From positions 268,916 through 332,915 of the forward strand of contig NZ_LGSI01000050.1 in the NCBI RefSeq assembly GCF_001698815.1: a stretch of 64,000 nt of DNA, written 5' to 3'. Position numbers and translations under genes: made by a program. Below, piece by piece: positions 1 to 8,860 of the stretch. Below the pieces are notes generated by a model that was not told the origin of the DNA, made no database searches, and was given only the letters and a program-made list of their open reading frames with translations. This DNA is from Pseudomonas syringae. Lineage in GTDB: Bacteria > Pseudomonadota > Gammaproteobacteria > Pseudomonadales > Pseudomonadaceae. Numbering within the stretch: position 1 is the stretch's first letter; each line of letters opens with the position of its first letter.

Positions 1-459
1 AAGGACCCGAACTGGGAACCCATCGGCCTGACCCTGCAAGCCGGTCTGCAACCCTTGGGCATCAATATGAAGATGGAAAAAATGGCCAACGCGACAATGC
101 GTGAGCGGCTGGGCAGCGGTGATTTCGACATCGCCATTGGTTCCTGGAGCCCGGACTTCGCCGACCCCTACATGTTCATGAACTTCTGGTTCGACTCCAA
201 GCTGCAAGGCCTGGCCGGCAACCGCTCCTTTTACGAAAACCCTGCGGTGGACAAGCTGATTCGTGAGTCAGCGGCCACCAATGACGCAGGCAAGCGTACC
301 GAGCTGTACCAGCAGGCGCAGAAGATCGTCCTCAATGACAGCGTCTATGCCTATCTGTACCAGAAAGCCTACACCTTGCCGATGCGGGATAACGTTAAAG
401 GGTATGTGTTCAATCCGATGCTGGAGCAAGTGTTCAACGTGGCGACGATCACCAAGTAA
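1..459 (+). CDS. Peptide-type ABC transporter substrate-binding protein, C-terminal part
   Basis: The reading frame is open from base 1, so the 5' end lies outside the window and only about 152 C-terminal residues are seen. The segment looks like the end of an SBP_bac_5 (DppA/OppA family) periplasmic binding protein: a stretch ending in FDIAIGSWSPDFADPYMF, then NPAVDKLI and a helix resembling RTELYQQAQKIVLNDSVYAYLY, which are typical of domain III of that family. Two permease and two ATPase genes of the same transporter type follow on the same strand after a 130-base gap, which supports the assignment. It should deliver a peptide or similar ligand to them in the periplasm. The ligand cannot be read from this fragment. 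Confidence 0.85.
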   Translation, partial: KDPNWEPIGLTLQAGLQPLGINMKMEKMANATMRERLGSGDFDIAIGSWSPDFADPYMFMNFWFDSKLQGLAGNRSFYENPAVDKLIRESAATNDAGKRTELYQQAQKIVLNDSVYAYLYQKAYTLPMRDNVKGYVFNPMLEQVFNVATITK

Positions 460-589
460 CCGTCACCGGCTCATCCGTTCGACCGTAAACGTTCAGCGCT
501 TCCCTGCATGGCAAAAGAGGGGAGTGCTGCAACGCCGTGCCCAAGGCAGTCGTTTTGAATTGCCATTTATAGCGTGACCGAGGTGCCTG

Positions 590-1606
590 ATGGCCTTCCT
601 GAATATTCTGCGCAAACGTCTGTTCGGCCTGCTGCTGGTCGTGATTGGCGTTTCCGTGATCACTTTTGCGATTTCTCACCTGATTCCCGGCGACCCGGCC
701 CGGCTGATCGCCGGCGACCGGGCCAGCGATGCCATTGTTGCCAACATCCGCCATCAGTTGGGGCTGGATTTGCCGCTTTATCAACAATATGGCCGCTACA
801 TGCTCGATCTGCTGCAGGGTGATCTGGGTACGTCCATCCGCACCAGTCGCCCGGTTCTTGAGGACTTGCAGGCCTATTTCCCGGCGACTCTGGAACTGGC
901 GCTTGCCGCCTTGTTGCTGTCGATCCTGATTGGCGTGCCGCTGGGCGTGCTGTCGGCGGTGTACCACAACCGCGCCATTGACCAGATTGCCCGCACGGTG
1001 GCGGTCACCGGCATTTCCACCCCGGCGTTCTGGCTAGGACTTGGCCTGATCGTGCTGTTCTACGGCCACTTGAATTGGTTACCAGGCAGTGGCCGGCTGG
1101 ATGAAGGCCTGACACCGCCGCGAACCATCACCGGTTTCTATCTGATTGACTCGTTGCTGATGGGCGACTGGGAGTTGTTCAAGAATGCCGCGCAGCATTT
1201 GCTTCTGCCCGCTGTGACGTTGGGCTTCGTCAATCTTGGCGTGATCGCGCGGCAGATACGCTCCGCGATGCTCGATCAATTGGGCGAGGACTACATCCGT
1301 ACCGCGCGGGCTTACGGTTTGTCGAAGTGGGCAGTGATTCTGCGCCACGCGCTGCCCAACGCATTGATTCCATCCGTGACGGTCCTGGGCCTGACATTGG
1401 GCGATCTGCTGTATGGCGCAGTGCTGACCGAAACGGTATTCGCCTGGCCAGGCATGGGCGCCTACGTGGTCAAGTCGATCCAGTCTCTGGATTTTCCGGC
1501 GGTGATGGGCTTTGCGATCGTGGTTTCCTTCATCTATGTGCTGCTCAACATGGCAATCGATCTTGTCTACCGCCTGATCGACCCACGTATCGGCGAGGTC
1601 AACTGA
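590..1606 (+). CDS. ABC transporter permease, DppB/OppB type
   Basis: This 338-residue inner-membrane protein is the first permease of the peptide-type importer. It begins with the usual N-terminal membrane helix (RLFGLLLVVIGVSVITF) and a periplasmic segment with the family signature SHLIPGDPARLIAG. The BPD_transp_1 core follows, with the EAA-like cytoplasmic loop around DYIRTARAYGLSKWAVILRH, which docks to the ATPase. The start at 590 has GAGGTG seven bases upstream. It is followed after one base by the second permease. Length is normal for the family. Substrate specificity is not visible. Confidence 0.92.
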   Translation: MAFLNILRKRLFGLLLVVIGVSVITFAISHLIPGDPARLIAGDRASDAIVANIRHQLGLDLPLYQQYGRYMLDLLQGDLGTSIRTSRPVLEDLQAYFPATLELALAALLLSILIGVPLGVLSAVYHNRAIDQIARTVAVTGISTPAFWLGLGLIVLFYGHLNWLPGSGRLDEGLTPPRTITGFYLIDSLLMGDWELFKNAAQHLLLPAVTLGFVNLGVIARQIRSAMLDQLGEDYIRTARAYGLSKWAVILRHALPNALIPSVTVLGLTLGDLLYGAVLTETVFAWPGMGAYVVKSIQSLDFPAVMGFAIVVSFIYVLLNMAIDLVYRLIDPRIGEVN

Positions 1607-1607
1607 C

Positions 1608-2507
1608 ATGACGACTCCACTCACGCCCTTGAGCATTCCGTCTGTAGCGCAAACCCCTGCGTGGCGGGAACGGTTCGCCTATTTGCGCTATCAGATCGGT
1701 CGCAGCCCGCTGACCATTGCTGGTCTGGTCATCAGCGCTTTAGTACTGCTATGCATGATTTTCGCGCCGTGGCTGGCGCCTTACGATCCCAATGCACTGG
1801 ACCTTATTCATCGTCTCGCACCGCCCTCGGCGGAGCATTGGTTCGGCACGGATGAAGTGGGACGCGACTTATTGAGCCGTGTGTTGTTCGGCAGCCAGCA
1901 ATCCGTGGGAGTCGGCTTGTTCGTCGCATTTTCTTCCTGCCTGATCGGCGGTTTGCTGGGCTGCATGTCCGGGGTCATTGGCGGTCGTTTCGACAGTCTG
2001 ATCATGCGTTTGATGGACATCATGCTCTCGGTGCCATCGCTGGTGCTGATCATGGCCCTGACGGCGGCGCTGGGTCCAAGTCTGTTCAACGCCATGTTGG
2101 CCATTACCCTGGTGCGCATTCCGTTCTATGTGCGGCTGGCTCGTGGCCAGGCACTGAGCATCCGCCAGATGGGCTACGTCAAAGCGGCGCAGACCTTTGG
2201 CGCGGGGCGCTGGCACATCGTGCTCTGGCACGTGGCGCGCAACGCCACGCCGCCTTTGCTGGTGCAACTGAGCCTGGATATCGGTGCGGCGATTCTCATG
2301 GCCTCGGCGCTGGGCTTCATCGGTCTGGGTGCGCAACAACCGACAGCGGAGTGGGGCGCGATGGTCGCAACCGGGCGCAACTACATCCTTGACCAATGGT
2401 GGTATTCGACTTTTCCCGGCTTGGCGATTCTGGTCACTGCCACCGGTTTCAATCTGCTGGGCGACGGCGTGCGCGACTTGCTCGATCCACGGCAACAGGG
2501 GAAATGA
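1608..2507 (+). CDS. ABC transporter permease, DppC/OppC type
   Basis: This is the second membrane subunit of the peptide-type importer, 299 residues. It has the N-terminal OppC_N segment (helix around TIAGLVISALVLLCMIFAPWLAPYDPN) and the family marker HWFGTDEVGRDLLSRVLFGSQQS. The transport core follows, with the coupling loop around GYVKAAQTFGAGRWHIVLWH. It starts one base after the upstream stop codon and overlaps the downstream ATPase by 4 bases, so the genes are almost certainly translated as one unit. Two permeases of different subfamilies forming a heterodimer is the normal arrangement for DppBC-type importers. Confidence 0.92.
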   Translation: MTTPLTPLSIPSVAQTPAWRERFAYLRYQIGRSPLTIAGLVISALVLLCMIFAPWLAPYDPNALDLIHRLAPPSAEHWFGTDEVGRDLLSRVLFGSQQSVGVGLFVAFSSCLIGGLLGCMSGVIGGRFDSLIMRLMDIMLSVPSLVLIMALTAALGPSLFNAMLAITLVRIPFYVRLARGQALSIRQMGYVKAAQTFGAGRWHIVLWHVARNATPPLLVQLSLDIGAAILMASALGFIGLGAQQPTAEWGAMVATGRNYILDQWWYSTFPGLAILVTATGFNLLGDGVRDLLDPRQQGK

Positions 2508-3529
2508 CCATGCCTATTCATAGCGCTAGCATCCCGGCAACGAGCCTCGCGCCGGTATTGACCATTGATAACCTGAGCATTGAATTTCCGGCCTATCGCA
2601 GCACGGTCAAGGCACTCAATGGCGTCTCCCTGCATGTCAATCCCGGCGAGATCGTCGGCGTGATTGGCGAGTCCGGCTCCGGTAAATCGGTGACGGCCAT
2701 GTTGAGCCTGCGGTTGCTGCCGGAGCGCAGCTATCGGGTCACCGCAGGCAGTCTGAACATCCTCGGCCGGGACATGTTGGCGGCCCGGGAGAAAGAACTG
2801 TTGAAGGTGCGCGGGCGCGATGTCGCGATGATCTTTCAGGAGCCGATGACCGCCCTGAATCCTACCCGGCGCATCGGCAGGCAAATGACTGATGTCATCA
2901 TTCATCATCAGCGTTTGAGCAAGGATCAGGCTCGAAGCAAGGCGATTGCATTGCTGCGCGACATGCACATTGCCGACCCGGAGCAGGTGCTGGAGAGCTA
3001 CCCGTTCGAACTGTCCGGCGGCATGCGCCAGCGGGTGATGATCGCCCTGGCGTTTTCCTGTGACCCGCAACTGTTGATCGCTGACGAGCCGACCACCGCG
3101 CTGGATGTCACCGTGCAACGGCAGGTGCTGCTGTTGCTGCGAGAAAAAGCCCGGGAGCGGGGTACGGCGATTTTGCTGATTACCCACGACATGGCGCTGG
3201 TTTCGCAGTTCTGCGACCGGGTGTACGTGATGTACACCGGCGCGGTGGTGGAGCAAGGGGATACCGCTCAGGTCATGGCCGATCCGCGTCATCCCTACAC
3301 CAAGGGCTTGTTAAGCGGACTGCCCGAGCAAGTCCGGCCCGGTGAAGCCCTGATGACTATTCCCGGTCAGGTGCCGAACCTGTCCGCCTTACCCGACGGC
3401 TGCACGTTTCGTGATCGTTGCGCGTTCGCCATGCCCAAGTGCCTGGAGCGTCCGCCGCTGCTGGCCATAGATGCTGCCGGCTTGCGCAAGAGCGCCTGCT
3501 GGCTGAACGCTGCGGAGCAAGCCTCATGA
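2504..3529 (+). CDS. ABC transporter ATP-binding protein, DppD/OppD type
   Basis: This 341-residue cytoplasmic ATPase energises the importer. It shows Walker A (GESGSGKS), the signature LSGGMRQRVMIAL, Walker B (LLIADEPTTALD) and the switch His in THDMALV. The C-terminal oligopeptide-transporter extension carries Cys residues (CTFRDRCAFAMPKC) that in DppD/OppD proteins bind an iron-sulfur cluster or structural metal. The chosen ATG at 2504 overlaps the upstream stop as ATGA. An alternative in-frame ATG lies at 2510. The longer open frame upstream of 2504 lies inside the preceding permease gene and is not credible as coding. Confidence 0.92.
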   Translation: MTMPIHSASIPATSLAPVLTIDNLSIEFPAYRSTVKALNGVSLHVNPGEIVGVIGESGSGKSVTAMLSLRLLPERSYRVTAGSLNILGRDMLAAREKELLKVRGRDVAMIFQEPMTALNPTRRIGRQMTDVIIHHQRLSKDQARSKAIALLRDMHIADPEQVLESYPFELSGGMRQRVMIALAFSCDPQLLIADEPTTALDVTVQRQVLLLLREKARERGTAILLITHDMALVSQFCDRVYVMYTGAVVEQGDTAQVMADPRHPYTKGLLSGLPEQVRPGEALMTIPGQVPNLSALPDGCTFRDRCAFAMPKCLERPPLLAIDAAGLRKSACWLNAAEQAS

Positions 3530-4518
3530 TCAATAACGCACGTAAACGCCTGCCGGAAGACAACTCGGCGATCCTTGCCCTCAACGATGTACGGGTGCAT
3601 TTCCCGGTCGGCAGCGACTGGCTAGGGCGGCCTAAAGGCGTGGCTCATGCCCTGAACGGTCTCGACCTGCAGGTCCGCGCCGGGGAAACACTGGGCGTGG
3701 TGGGCGAATCCGGCTGTGGCAAGAGCACCCTGGCGCAATTGCTGATGGGTTTGATCAAGCCAACCCTGGGCAGCGTCGACTGGATCTACAACGACGCTCG
3801 CGAGCGCAGCAGCAATGTGCAGATCGTTTTCCAGGATCCGCAGTCCTCGCTGGATCCGCGCTTGCCGGTGTGGAAAATCATCACCGAGCCGCTGTATGTG
3901 CAACGTACGGTCCCGCGTCGGGACATGCGTGACATTGCGGCGAGGGTCGCAGCGCAGGTGGGCATCCGCCCTGAGTACCTGGATCGATTCGCGCATCAGT
4001 TTTCCGGAGGTCAGCGGCAGCGGATCGCCATTGCAAGGGCGTTGTCGTCTGATCCGGACATTATCGTCCTCGACGAACCGACCTCGGCACTGGATATCTC
4101 GGTGCAGGCGCAGATTCTGAATTTGCTGGCCGAACTGCAACGCGGCCGCGACCTGACTTATATCCTGATCTCCCACAACGTGTCGGTGGTGCGGCATATG
4201 GCGGACCGGGTCGCGGTTATGTATCTGGGACAAATCGTCGAACTGGGCAGCGCTGCCGAGGTGCTGGAACAACCGCGCCATCCTTATACGCAACTGTTGC
4301 TCGATGCAGTGCCGCGCCTCGGTGCGCCGCTGGACAATACTCAGGTCGCCGCGCCGACCGAGTTACCCGGTAACCGCAGGCTTCCGACCGGCTGTTTCTT
4401 CCGTGACCGCTGCCCGAAAGCCACAGTGGGCTGTGACAAACCTCAGGTATTGGCAGCAGCCAGGGGTGGAGAAGCACAGGTGCGATGCCATTTGCAGTCT
4501 GTTGTGCGCAGCAGCTAG
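3526..4518 (+). CDS. ABC transporter ATP-binding protein, DppF/OppF type
   Basis: This is the second ATPase of the importer, 330 residues from the ATG at 3526, which overlaps the upstream stop as ATGA. It has Walker A (GESGCGKST), the signature FSGGQRQRIAIARAL, Walker B (IIVLDEPTSALD) and the H-loop SHNVSVV. The same C-terminal Cys-containing OppC-type extension is present (CFFRDRCPKATVGC). DppD and DppF form the heterodimeric motor. No gene of the operon is seen after it. The next 239 bases lead to a chemoreceptor gene. Confidence 0.92.
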   Translation: MINNARKRLPEDNSAILALNDVRVHFPVGSDWLGRPKGVAHALNGLDLQVRAGETLGVVGESGCGKSTLAQLLMGLIKPTLGSVDWIYNDARERSSNVQIVFQDPQSSLDPRLPVWKIITEPLYVQRTVPRRDMRDIAARVAAQVGIRPEYLDRFAHQFSGGQRQRIAIARALSSDPDIIVLDEPTSALDISVQAQILNLLAELQRGRDLTYILISHNVSVVRHMADRVAVMYLGQIVELGSAAEVLEQPRHPYTQLLLDAVPRLGAPLDNTQVAAPTELPGNRRLPTGCFFRDRCPKATVGCDKPQVLAAARGGEAQVRCHLQSVVRSS

Positions 4519-4547
4519 CTTGATCTGCCTGGGCAGGGCCGCCGACT

Positions 4548-4563
4548 CGCCAACAGGTTGGCG
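4548..4563. repeat. Short hairpin, relic of a REP repeat
   Basis: Arms CGCCAA and TTGGCG enclose the loop CAGG just after the last transporter gene. The sequence resembles one arm of the REP elements seen elsewhere in the window (compare 34217-34242). There is no T-run after it, so it is a poor intrinsic terminator. Confidence 0.45.
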
Positions 4564-4757
4564 CCTGCCAAGGCCGCATCGGCTCCGGATTCGGCGCTTT
4601 CAAGGTCATCCGTCTGATAGTGGCAATTTGGAAGATACATTCAAAAGAAGCGACTTTCCTTTTATTGCGAAGCCCAGTACAACGCCGCACGGCATTCTCT
4701 GTTATCTGCAGAATACGCCGCCTCCGTCGTTGTTCTTTTGCAGTGGAAGTGTCCGTG

Positions 4758-6650
4758 ATGATGAAAAGTTTGGGTTTCAGCAGGAAGATCCTGCTTGCCG
4801 CCGCATTGGTTGTGGTTGTCGCGTTTACTTGCTTTATCGTCGTGAACGATTATCGACAACGCGAAACATTAAAAACCAATGTATTTGCCGAGTTGCAACA
4901 GCTTGGCAGTTTGACGACGCAGAATATCCAGACCTGGCTCGACAGCCGCACGCAGTTGCTGCAATCCATGTCCCAGCGCATTGCCGCCGACGGCAAGGCG
5001 CTGCCTGAGCTGCAGCGCGCCATCGGTGTGCCGGCGTACAGCGACAACTTCCAGCTCAGTTATTTCGGCAGTACCGACGGCGTAATGTTTTCCGTACCTG
5101 CCGGTAATCGCGCGGCCGATTATGATCCACGTGCGCGGGGTTGGTATAAAGCTGCGCAAAACGCTTCCGGCACCATTGTGACTGAACCGTATATTGCAGC
5201 CTCTTCGGGTAAGTTGGTGGTGACGCTGGCAACGCCGGTCAAATACCAGAATCAATTTATCGGCGTCGCCGGTGCGGATATCTCCCTGGACAGCATCAGT
5301 AAAACCATCAACTCGCTGAACTTTGGCGGTCATGGTTATGCGTTCATTGTCAGCGGCGAAGGCAAGATCCTGATTCACCCGGACAGCAAACTGGTGCTGA
5401 AAAACATCAGCGAGGCTTACCCGAACGACACTCCGGCAATCACTGCTGGCGTGCGGGAGATTGAATCTTCGGGTAAAGCCGAAATCATGTCGCTCACCAA
5501 AGTCGAGGGCGTTTCTTCGGCCAACTGGTATGTAGCGCTGGTTCTCGATCAGGACGCTGCCTATTCGATGCTCGGTGAGTTCCGCACCTCGGCCATCACC
5601 GCGATGGTGATCTCCGTGGTGATCATCATCCTGTTGCTCGGTTTGCTGATCCGCGTCTTGATGCAGCCGCTGCACCAGATGGGCCGCGCCATGCGCGATA
5701 TCGCTGATGGGGACGGCGACCTGACCAAGCGTCTGGCAATTACTTCCCAGGATGAATTCGGTGCCCTGGCGCAGTCGTTCAACCATTTCGTCGAACGTAT
5801 CCACGGTTCGATCCGTGAAGTGGCGTCCACCGCCGGTCAGCTGGGTGAAGTGGCATTGCGCGTGGTCAGAGCTTCGAACTCGTCGATGACCAACTCCGAT
5901 CAGCAGGCCAACCGCACCGAAAGTGTGGCAGCAGCGATCAATCAGTTGGGCGCAGCGGCCCAGGAAATAGCCCAGAACGCCGCGCGTACTTCCCAGCACT
6001 CGGCGGATGCCAGCGAACTGGCAGGCGATGGCCAGAAAGTGGTGCAGCAGACCATCACGGCGATGAATGAGCTGTCGTCGAAAATCAGCGAGTCCTGCGC
6101 CAACATCGAAAGCCTGAATGGCAAGACGGTGAACATCGGGCAGATTCTTGAAGTGATTACCAGCATTTCCCAGCAGACCAACTTGCTGGCGCTCAACGCT
6201 GCTATTGAAGCTGCGCGAGCTGGCGAAGCAGGGCGCGGCTTTGCGGTGGTCGCAGATGAAGTCCGTAATCTGGCGCACCGGACGCAGGATTCTGCGCAGC
6301 AAGTGCGGACCATGATCGAAGAGCTGCAAGTCGGCGCGCGCGAAGCGGTGGTCACCATGACCGAAAGCCAGCGTCAGAGCGAAAGCAGCGTCACCGTTGC
6401 CAACCAGGCGGGCGAACGCTTGAGCAGCGTTACCCGACGCATCGACGAAATCAACGGCATGAACCAGTCTGTGGCGGCGGCCACCGAAGAGCAGACTGCA
6501 GTGGTGGAGTCGATCAACGTCGACATCACCCAGATCAACACCCTCAACCAGGAAGGCGTCGACAACCTCAAGCTCACGCTGGATGCCTGTGGCCATCTCG
6601 AAGAACAGGCTGCGCGTTTGCAGCATTTGGTGGGGACGTTCCGGATATAA
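4758..6650 (+). CDS. Methyl-accepting chemotaxis protein with amino-acid-binding dCache domain (PctA-like)
   Basis: This 630-residue transmembrane chemoreceptor has TM1 at about 11-29, a periplasmic double-Cache domain at about 35-275, TM2 at about 278-300, HAMP, and a cytoplasmic signalling hairpin whose tip (NLLALNAAIEAARAGEAGRG) lies near residue 475. The ligand domain contains Tyr122, Arg127, Trp129, Tyr130, Tyr145 and Asp174. These match in identity and spacing the conserved amino-acid contact residues of P. aeruginosa PctA (Y121, R126, W128, Y129, Y144, D173), so L-amino acids are the expected ligands. The start at 4758 has GGAAG nine bases upstream. ATG 4761 is an alternative. The upstream in-frame extension from 4620 has no ribosome site and does not look coding. 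Confidence 0.93.
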   Translation: MMKSLGFSRKILLAAALVVVVAFTCFIVVNDYRQRETLKTNVFAELQQLGSLTTQNIQTWLDSRTQLLQSMSQRIAADGKALPELQRAIGVPAYSDNFQLSYFGSTDGVMFSVPAGNRAADYDPRARGWYKAAQNASGTIVTEPYIAASSGKLVVTLATPVKYQNQFIGVAGADISLDSISKTINSLNFGGHGYAFIVSGEGKILIHPDSKLVLKNISEAYPNDTPAITAGVREIESSGKAEIMSLTKVEGVSSANWYVALVLDQDAAYSMLGEFRTSAITAMVISVVIIILLLGLLIRVLMQPLHQMGRAMRDIADGDGDLTKRLAITSQDEFGALAQSFNHFVERIHGSIREVASTAGQLGEVALRVVRASNSSMTNSDQQANRTESVAAAINQLGAAAQEIAQNAARTSQHSADASELAGDGQKVVQQTITAMNELSSKISESCANIESLNGKTVNIGQILEVITSISQQTNLLALNAAIEAARAGEAGRGFAVVADEVRNLAHRTQDSAQQVRTMIEELQVGAREAVVTMTESQRQSESSVTVANQAGERLSSVTRRIDEINGMNQSVAAATEEQTAVVESINVDITQINTLNQEGVDNLKLTLDACGHLEEQAARLQHLVGTFRI

Positions 6651-6676
6651 AGCGAAGCGTTACCTGAAACGGACAG

Positions 6677-6767
6677 TGTAGGAGCCGAGCTTGCTTGCGA
6701 TTGGATCTGTCATTCGAACCATCATTCGTCTGACTTGACGCTATCGCGAGCAAGCTCGGCTCCTACA
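6677..6767. repeat. REPIN (inverted REP pair)
   Basis: Two near-perfect inverted arms of 25 bases (6677-6701 and 6743-6767) begin TGTAGGAGCCGAGCTTGC and end GCAAGCTCGGCTCCTACA. They enclose a 41-base spacer between two convergent genes. This is the standard layout of a Pseudomonas REP doublet. Confidence 0.85.
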
Positions 6768-6790
6768 GTGATGACAGCGTTCCAGCTACA

Positions 6791-8860
6791 TCATCGCGGC
6801 AATCGGTTTTTAGTGACCTGGCTGACCAGTGAAAAATGAGGTACTGCCAGACTGGGTTCGCGCCCTTTGAATGTTCGTGGCTTTGCATCTTTTTCATCCT
6901 GCCAGCACCTGACGGCATCGATGGCCACCGAGTTACGGATATAACGATGCCAGATGAACGCGAGATCAAAGGTCAGGATCGCCAGCCACCACAGATAGAT
7001 AAACGCCAGCGCTGCAAGCACAAGCGGCCAGAGCAGGCGTTTTACTTCCTTGACTGCGGTCCCATTTGCAGTAGGTGGTTCGAACATAGTCGGTGCATTG
7101 ATATAGCCCACTGCTATTGCAATCCCCACCACCAACATACCTGAACCGACCATAAACCTACGGCCCCAGCGAGGATTGCGTGGAACCAGCCAGCACGACG
7201 CCGCGACAAAGGCACCCAAGCCGATAAGCCATGCTTTCTCCAGCGAAACCCCATAAAAGCTTTCAATTGTCGTCGCGTCTGCGATGCCAAAAGTCAGGAA
7301 GGCCGCAGTTCGGTCATCCAGTATATATATAACGGCGAAAGCCCCCACTGCATAAACACCTATTGCAAGTATCCACCATCGCTTTTGCGTGCGTTTTACC
7401 AGGCGCGGAAGTCGGCCGGCGACGGTGATACTGGCGAGCAGGATGGACAGTGTGATGACACAGGTTGTTATTTGGAGCGCAGTCCAGGAGTCCAGATACA
7501 GGAAGGTCATGACGGCTTTGAGCATGAAGTACACAGCGGCGACATGCAGCAGGAATGACAGTACATAAGGAATAGCGACACTCACCAGACTGACTACTTG
7601 CCTGGTCTTCGGCGGGGGGCTTTTCGCCGGGCGAGAACCGCTGGTGCCAGGCGTGTCGGTTGCGGCTGCTGACGTATCTGCCACTTTGGGCGAGGGATCA
7701 GCAAACACCACGTCATCAATGAAATGATGAAACACATCAGGATCTTGCCAGTAATCGACGTGTGCTTTGCCCGGTAGCCAGTACCTGGCAAAACCGAAGT
7801 CATGTTCTAAATTGAACTCAAATGCAGCGCATCGCTGATCCTGCAGGTAAGCCCGTGCGCTATCCAGCTGGAAGCCGACCGGGTCTCCAAAGTCGTAGTA
7901 GTTACGCCATTTGATCGGCGCGGGCAGGGTGATGCCATTCTCCGGCGATTGCGTAATGACGGTGACGGGGCCCAACGGCAATGCGCCGGTGAAATTCTCG
8001 GTTGCGATAGTGTCAACCGGCCAGAGCTTTGGCCACAGCAGTATATGTTTGTCGATAGGCGAACCCAGGGTCATGAAGCCGGAAACGTGTTGAATCCACT
8101 GATACGTCGCGGTTCGGCCGGACTCGGCCTGCAAAGAACTGTTTACGGGAGCGGACAGCGCTTCAAGCATTGCGAGAAAACTGATAACGGTCCCTTCGCT
8201 GTGGGCGACGATGTAAATCCTCGGCGTCTCAGGTTGTTTGGTTTTAAAACTGTCGACAATTTGTGTCATCGCGTCGTGGAAGTTATCAATTATTTGTTTT
8301 CGATAGGATTTGAAGTCGGCAACCAATTGCACGTCGCCGATGTAATCAGTGAGCAGGGAAGAAATCTGGAATTCGAAAACTCCGGACTTCTTGAACACCC
8401 AGCTCAGGTTTTCGATCACGGTAACGGCCTCTAATATTTCATCCACCGCACCCGCAGCCAAGGCGAAATCCTTGTCATCCAGACATGGATTCTTTTCCCT
8501 GAGTCTCCTTTGGTACAAGGCGTGGGCTCGGGCAACAACGGTTTTGCCCCAGGCTTTGCTCTCTTCCAGCGTATCTCCTTGCGTGACCACACGTTTGGGA
8601 ACATCGGCCCAATAGATCTCGGCAAAACCCACCGTTTCCATTGGATGGCCCTCTTCGACTTCCAGCTTGCTGACATGGACTTCGCCGTTGTTACCCAACT
8701 GGAAGAAGCCCAGCGGCATGATCGGTGGCGGGTCCTCGGACAGACTTCCGAAGCGGTGTGCGACAGTGCGAATCGTGTTACTACGGCTCTGACTGCCTAT
8801 GCCGTGAATGGCAACGATGATTTTTGTGATGGGTCGCCGGGTTTGTGTTTGGGTTGTCAT
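6791..8860 (-). CDS. Alpha/beta-hydrolase-like protein with C-terminal membrane helices, unknown function
   Basis: I do not recognise a named family. From the ATG at 8860, which has GGAGGA nine bases upstream, the product is 689 residues. The N-terminal part has a beta strand running into HGIGSQ (residues 19-24), like the oxyanion region of lipase-type hydrolases. An elbow IYIVAHSEGTVISF follows, with Ser221 in a xHSxG context, matching a serine-hydrolase nucleophile. A low-complexity Pro/Thr/Lys stretch precedes about six or seven membrane helices in the last 270 residues. It stands alone, convergent with the chemoreceptor gene and divergent from the phn operon. A membrane-anchored lipase or esterase is an inference. 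An effector or defence role cannot be excluded. Confidence 0.75.
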   Translation of the reverse strand: MTTQTQTRRPITKIIVAIHGIGSQSRSNTIRTVAHRFGSLSEDPPPIMPLGFFQLGNNGEVHVSKLEVEEGHPMETVGFAEIYWADVPKRVVTQGDTLEESKAWGKTVVARAHALYQRRLREKNPCLDDKDFALAAGAVDEILEAVTVIENLSWVFKKSGVFEFQISSLLTDYIGDVQLVADFKSYRKQIIDNFHDAMTQIVDSFKTKQPETPRIYIVAHSEGTVISFLAMLEALSAPVNSSLQAESGRTATYQWIQHVSGFMTLGSPIDKHILLWPKLWPVDTIATENFTGALPLGPVTVITQSPENGITLPAPIKWRNYYDFGDPVGFQLDSARAYLQDQRCAAFEFNLEHDFGFARYWLPGKAHVDYWQDPDVFHHFIDDVVFADPSPKVADTSAAATDTPGTSGSRPAKSPPPKTRQVVSLVSVAIPYVLSFLLHVAAVYFMLKAVMTFLYLDSWTALQITTCVITLSILLASITVAGRLPRLVKRTQKRWWILAIGVYAVGAFAVIYILDDRTAAFLTFGIADATTIESFYGVSLEKAWLIGLGAFVAASCWLVPRNPRWGRRFMVGSGMLVVGIAIAVGYINAPTMFEPPTANGTAVKEVKRLLWPLVLAALAFIYLWWLAILTFDLAFIWHRYIRNSVAIDAVRCWQDEKDAKPRTFKGREPSLAVPHFSLVSQVTKNRLPR

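Noticed and set aside
4600..4620. TCAA followed by GATAG upstream of the first chemoreceptor as a FliA promoter
   Set aside because: The spacing is about 10 instead of 15 bases and the GCCGAT core is missing.
4869..6626. Long minus-strand open frame (585 codons) opposite the chemoreceptor gene
   Set aside because: It mirrors the codon pattern of the plus-strand gene, is His/Arg/Gln-rich without any recognisable domain and has no ribosome site. It is an antisense shadow produced by high GC content.
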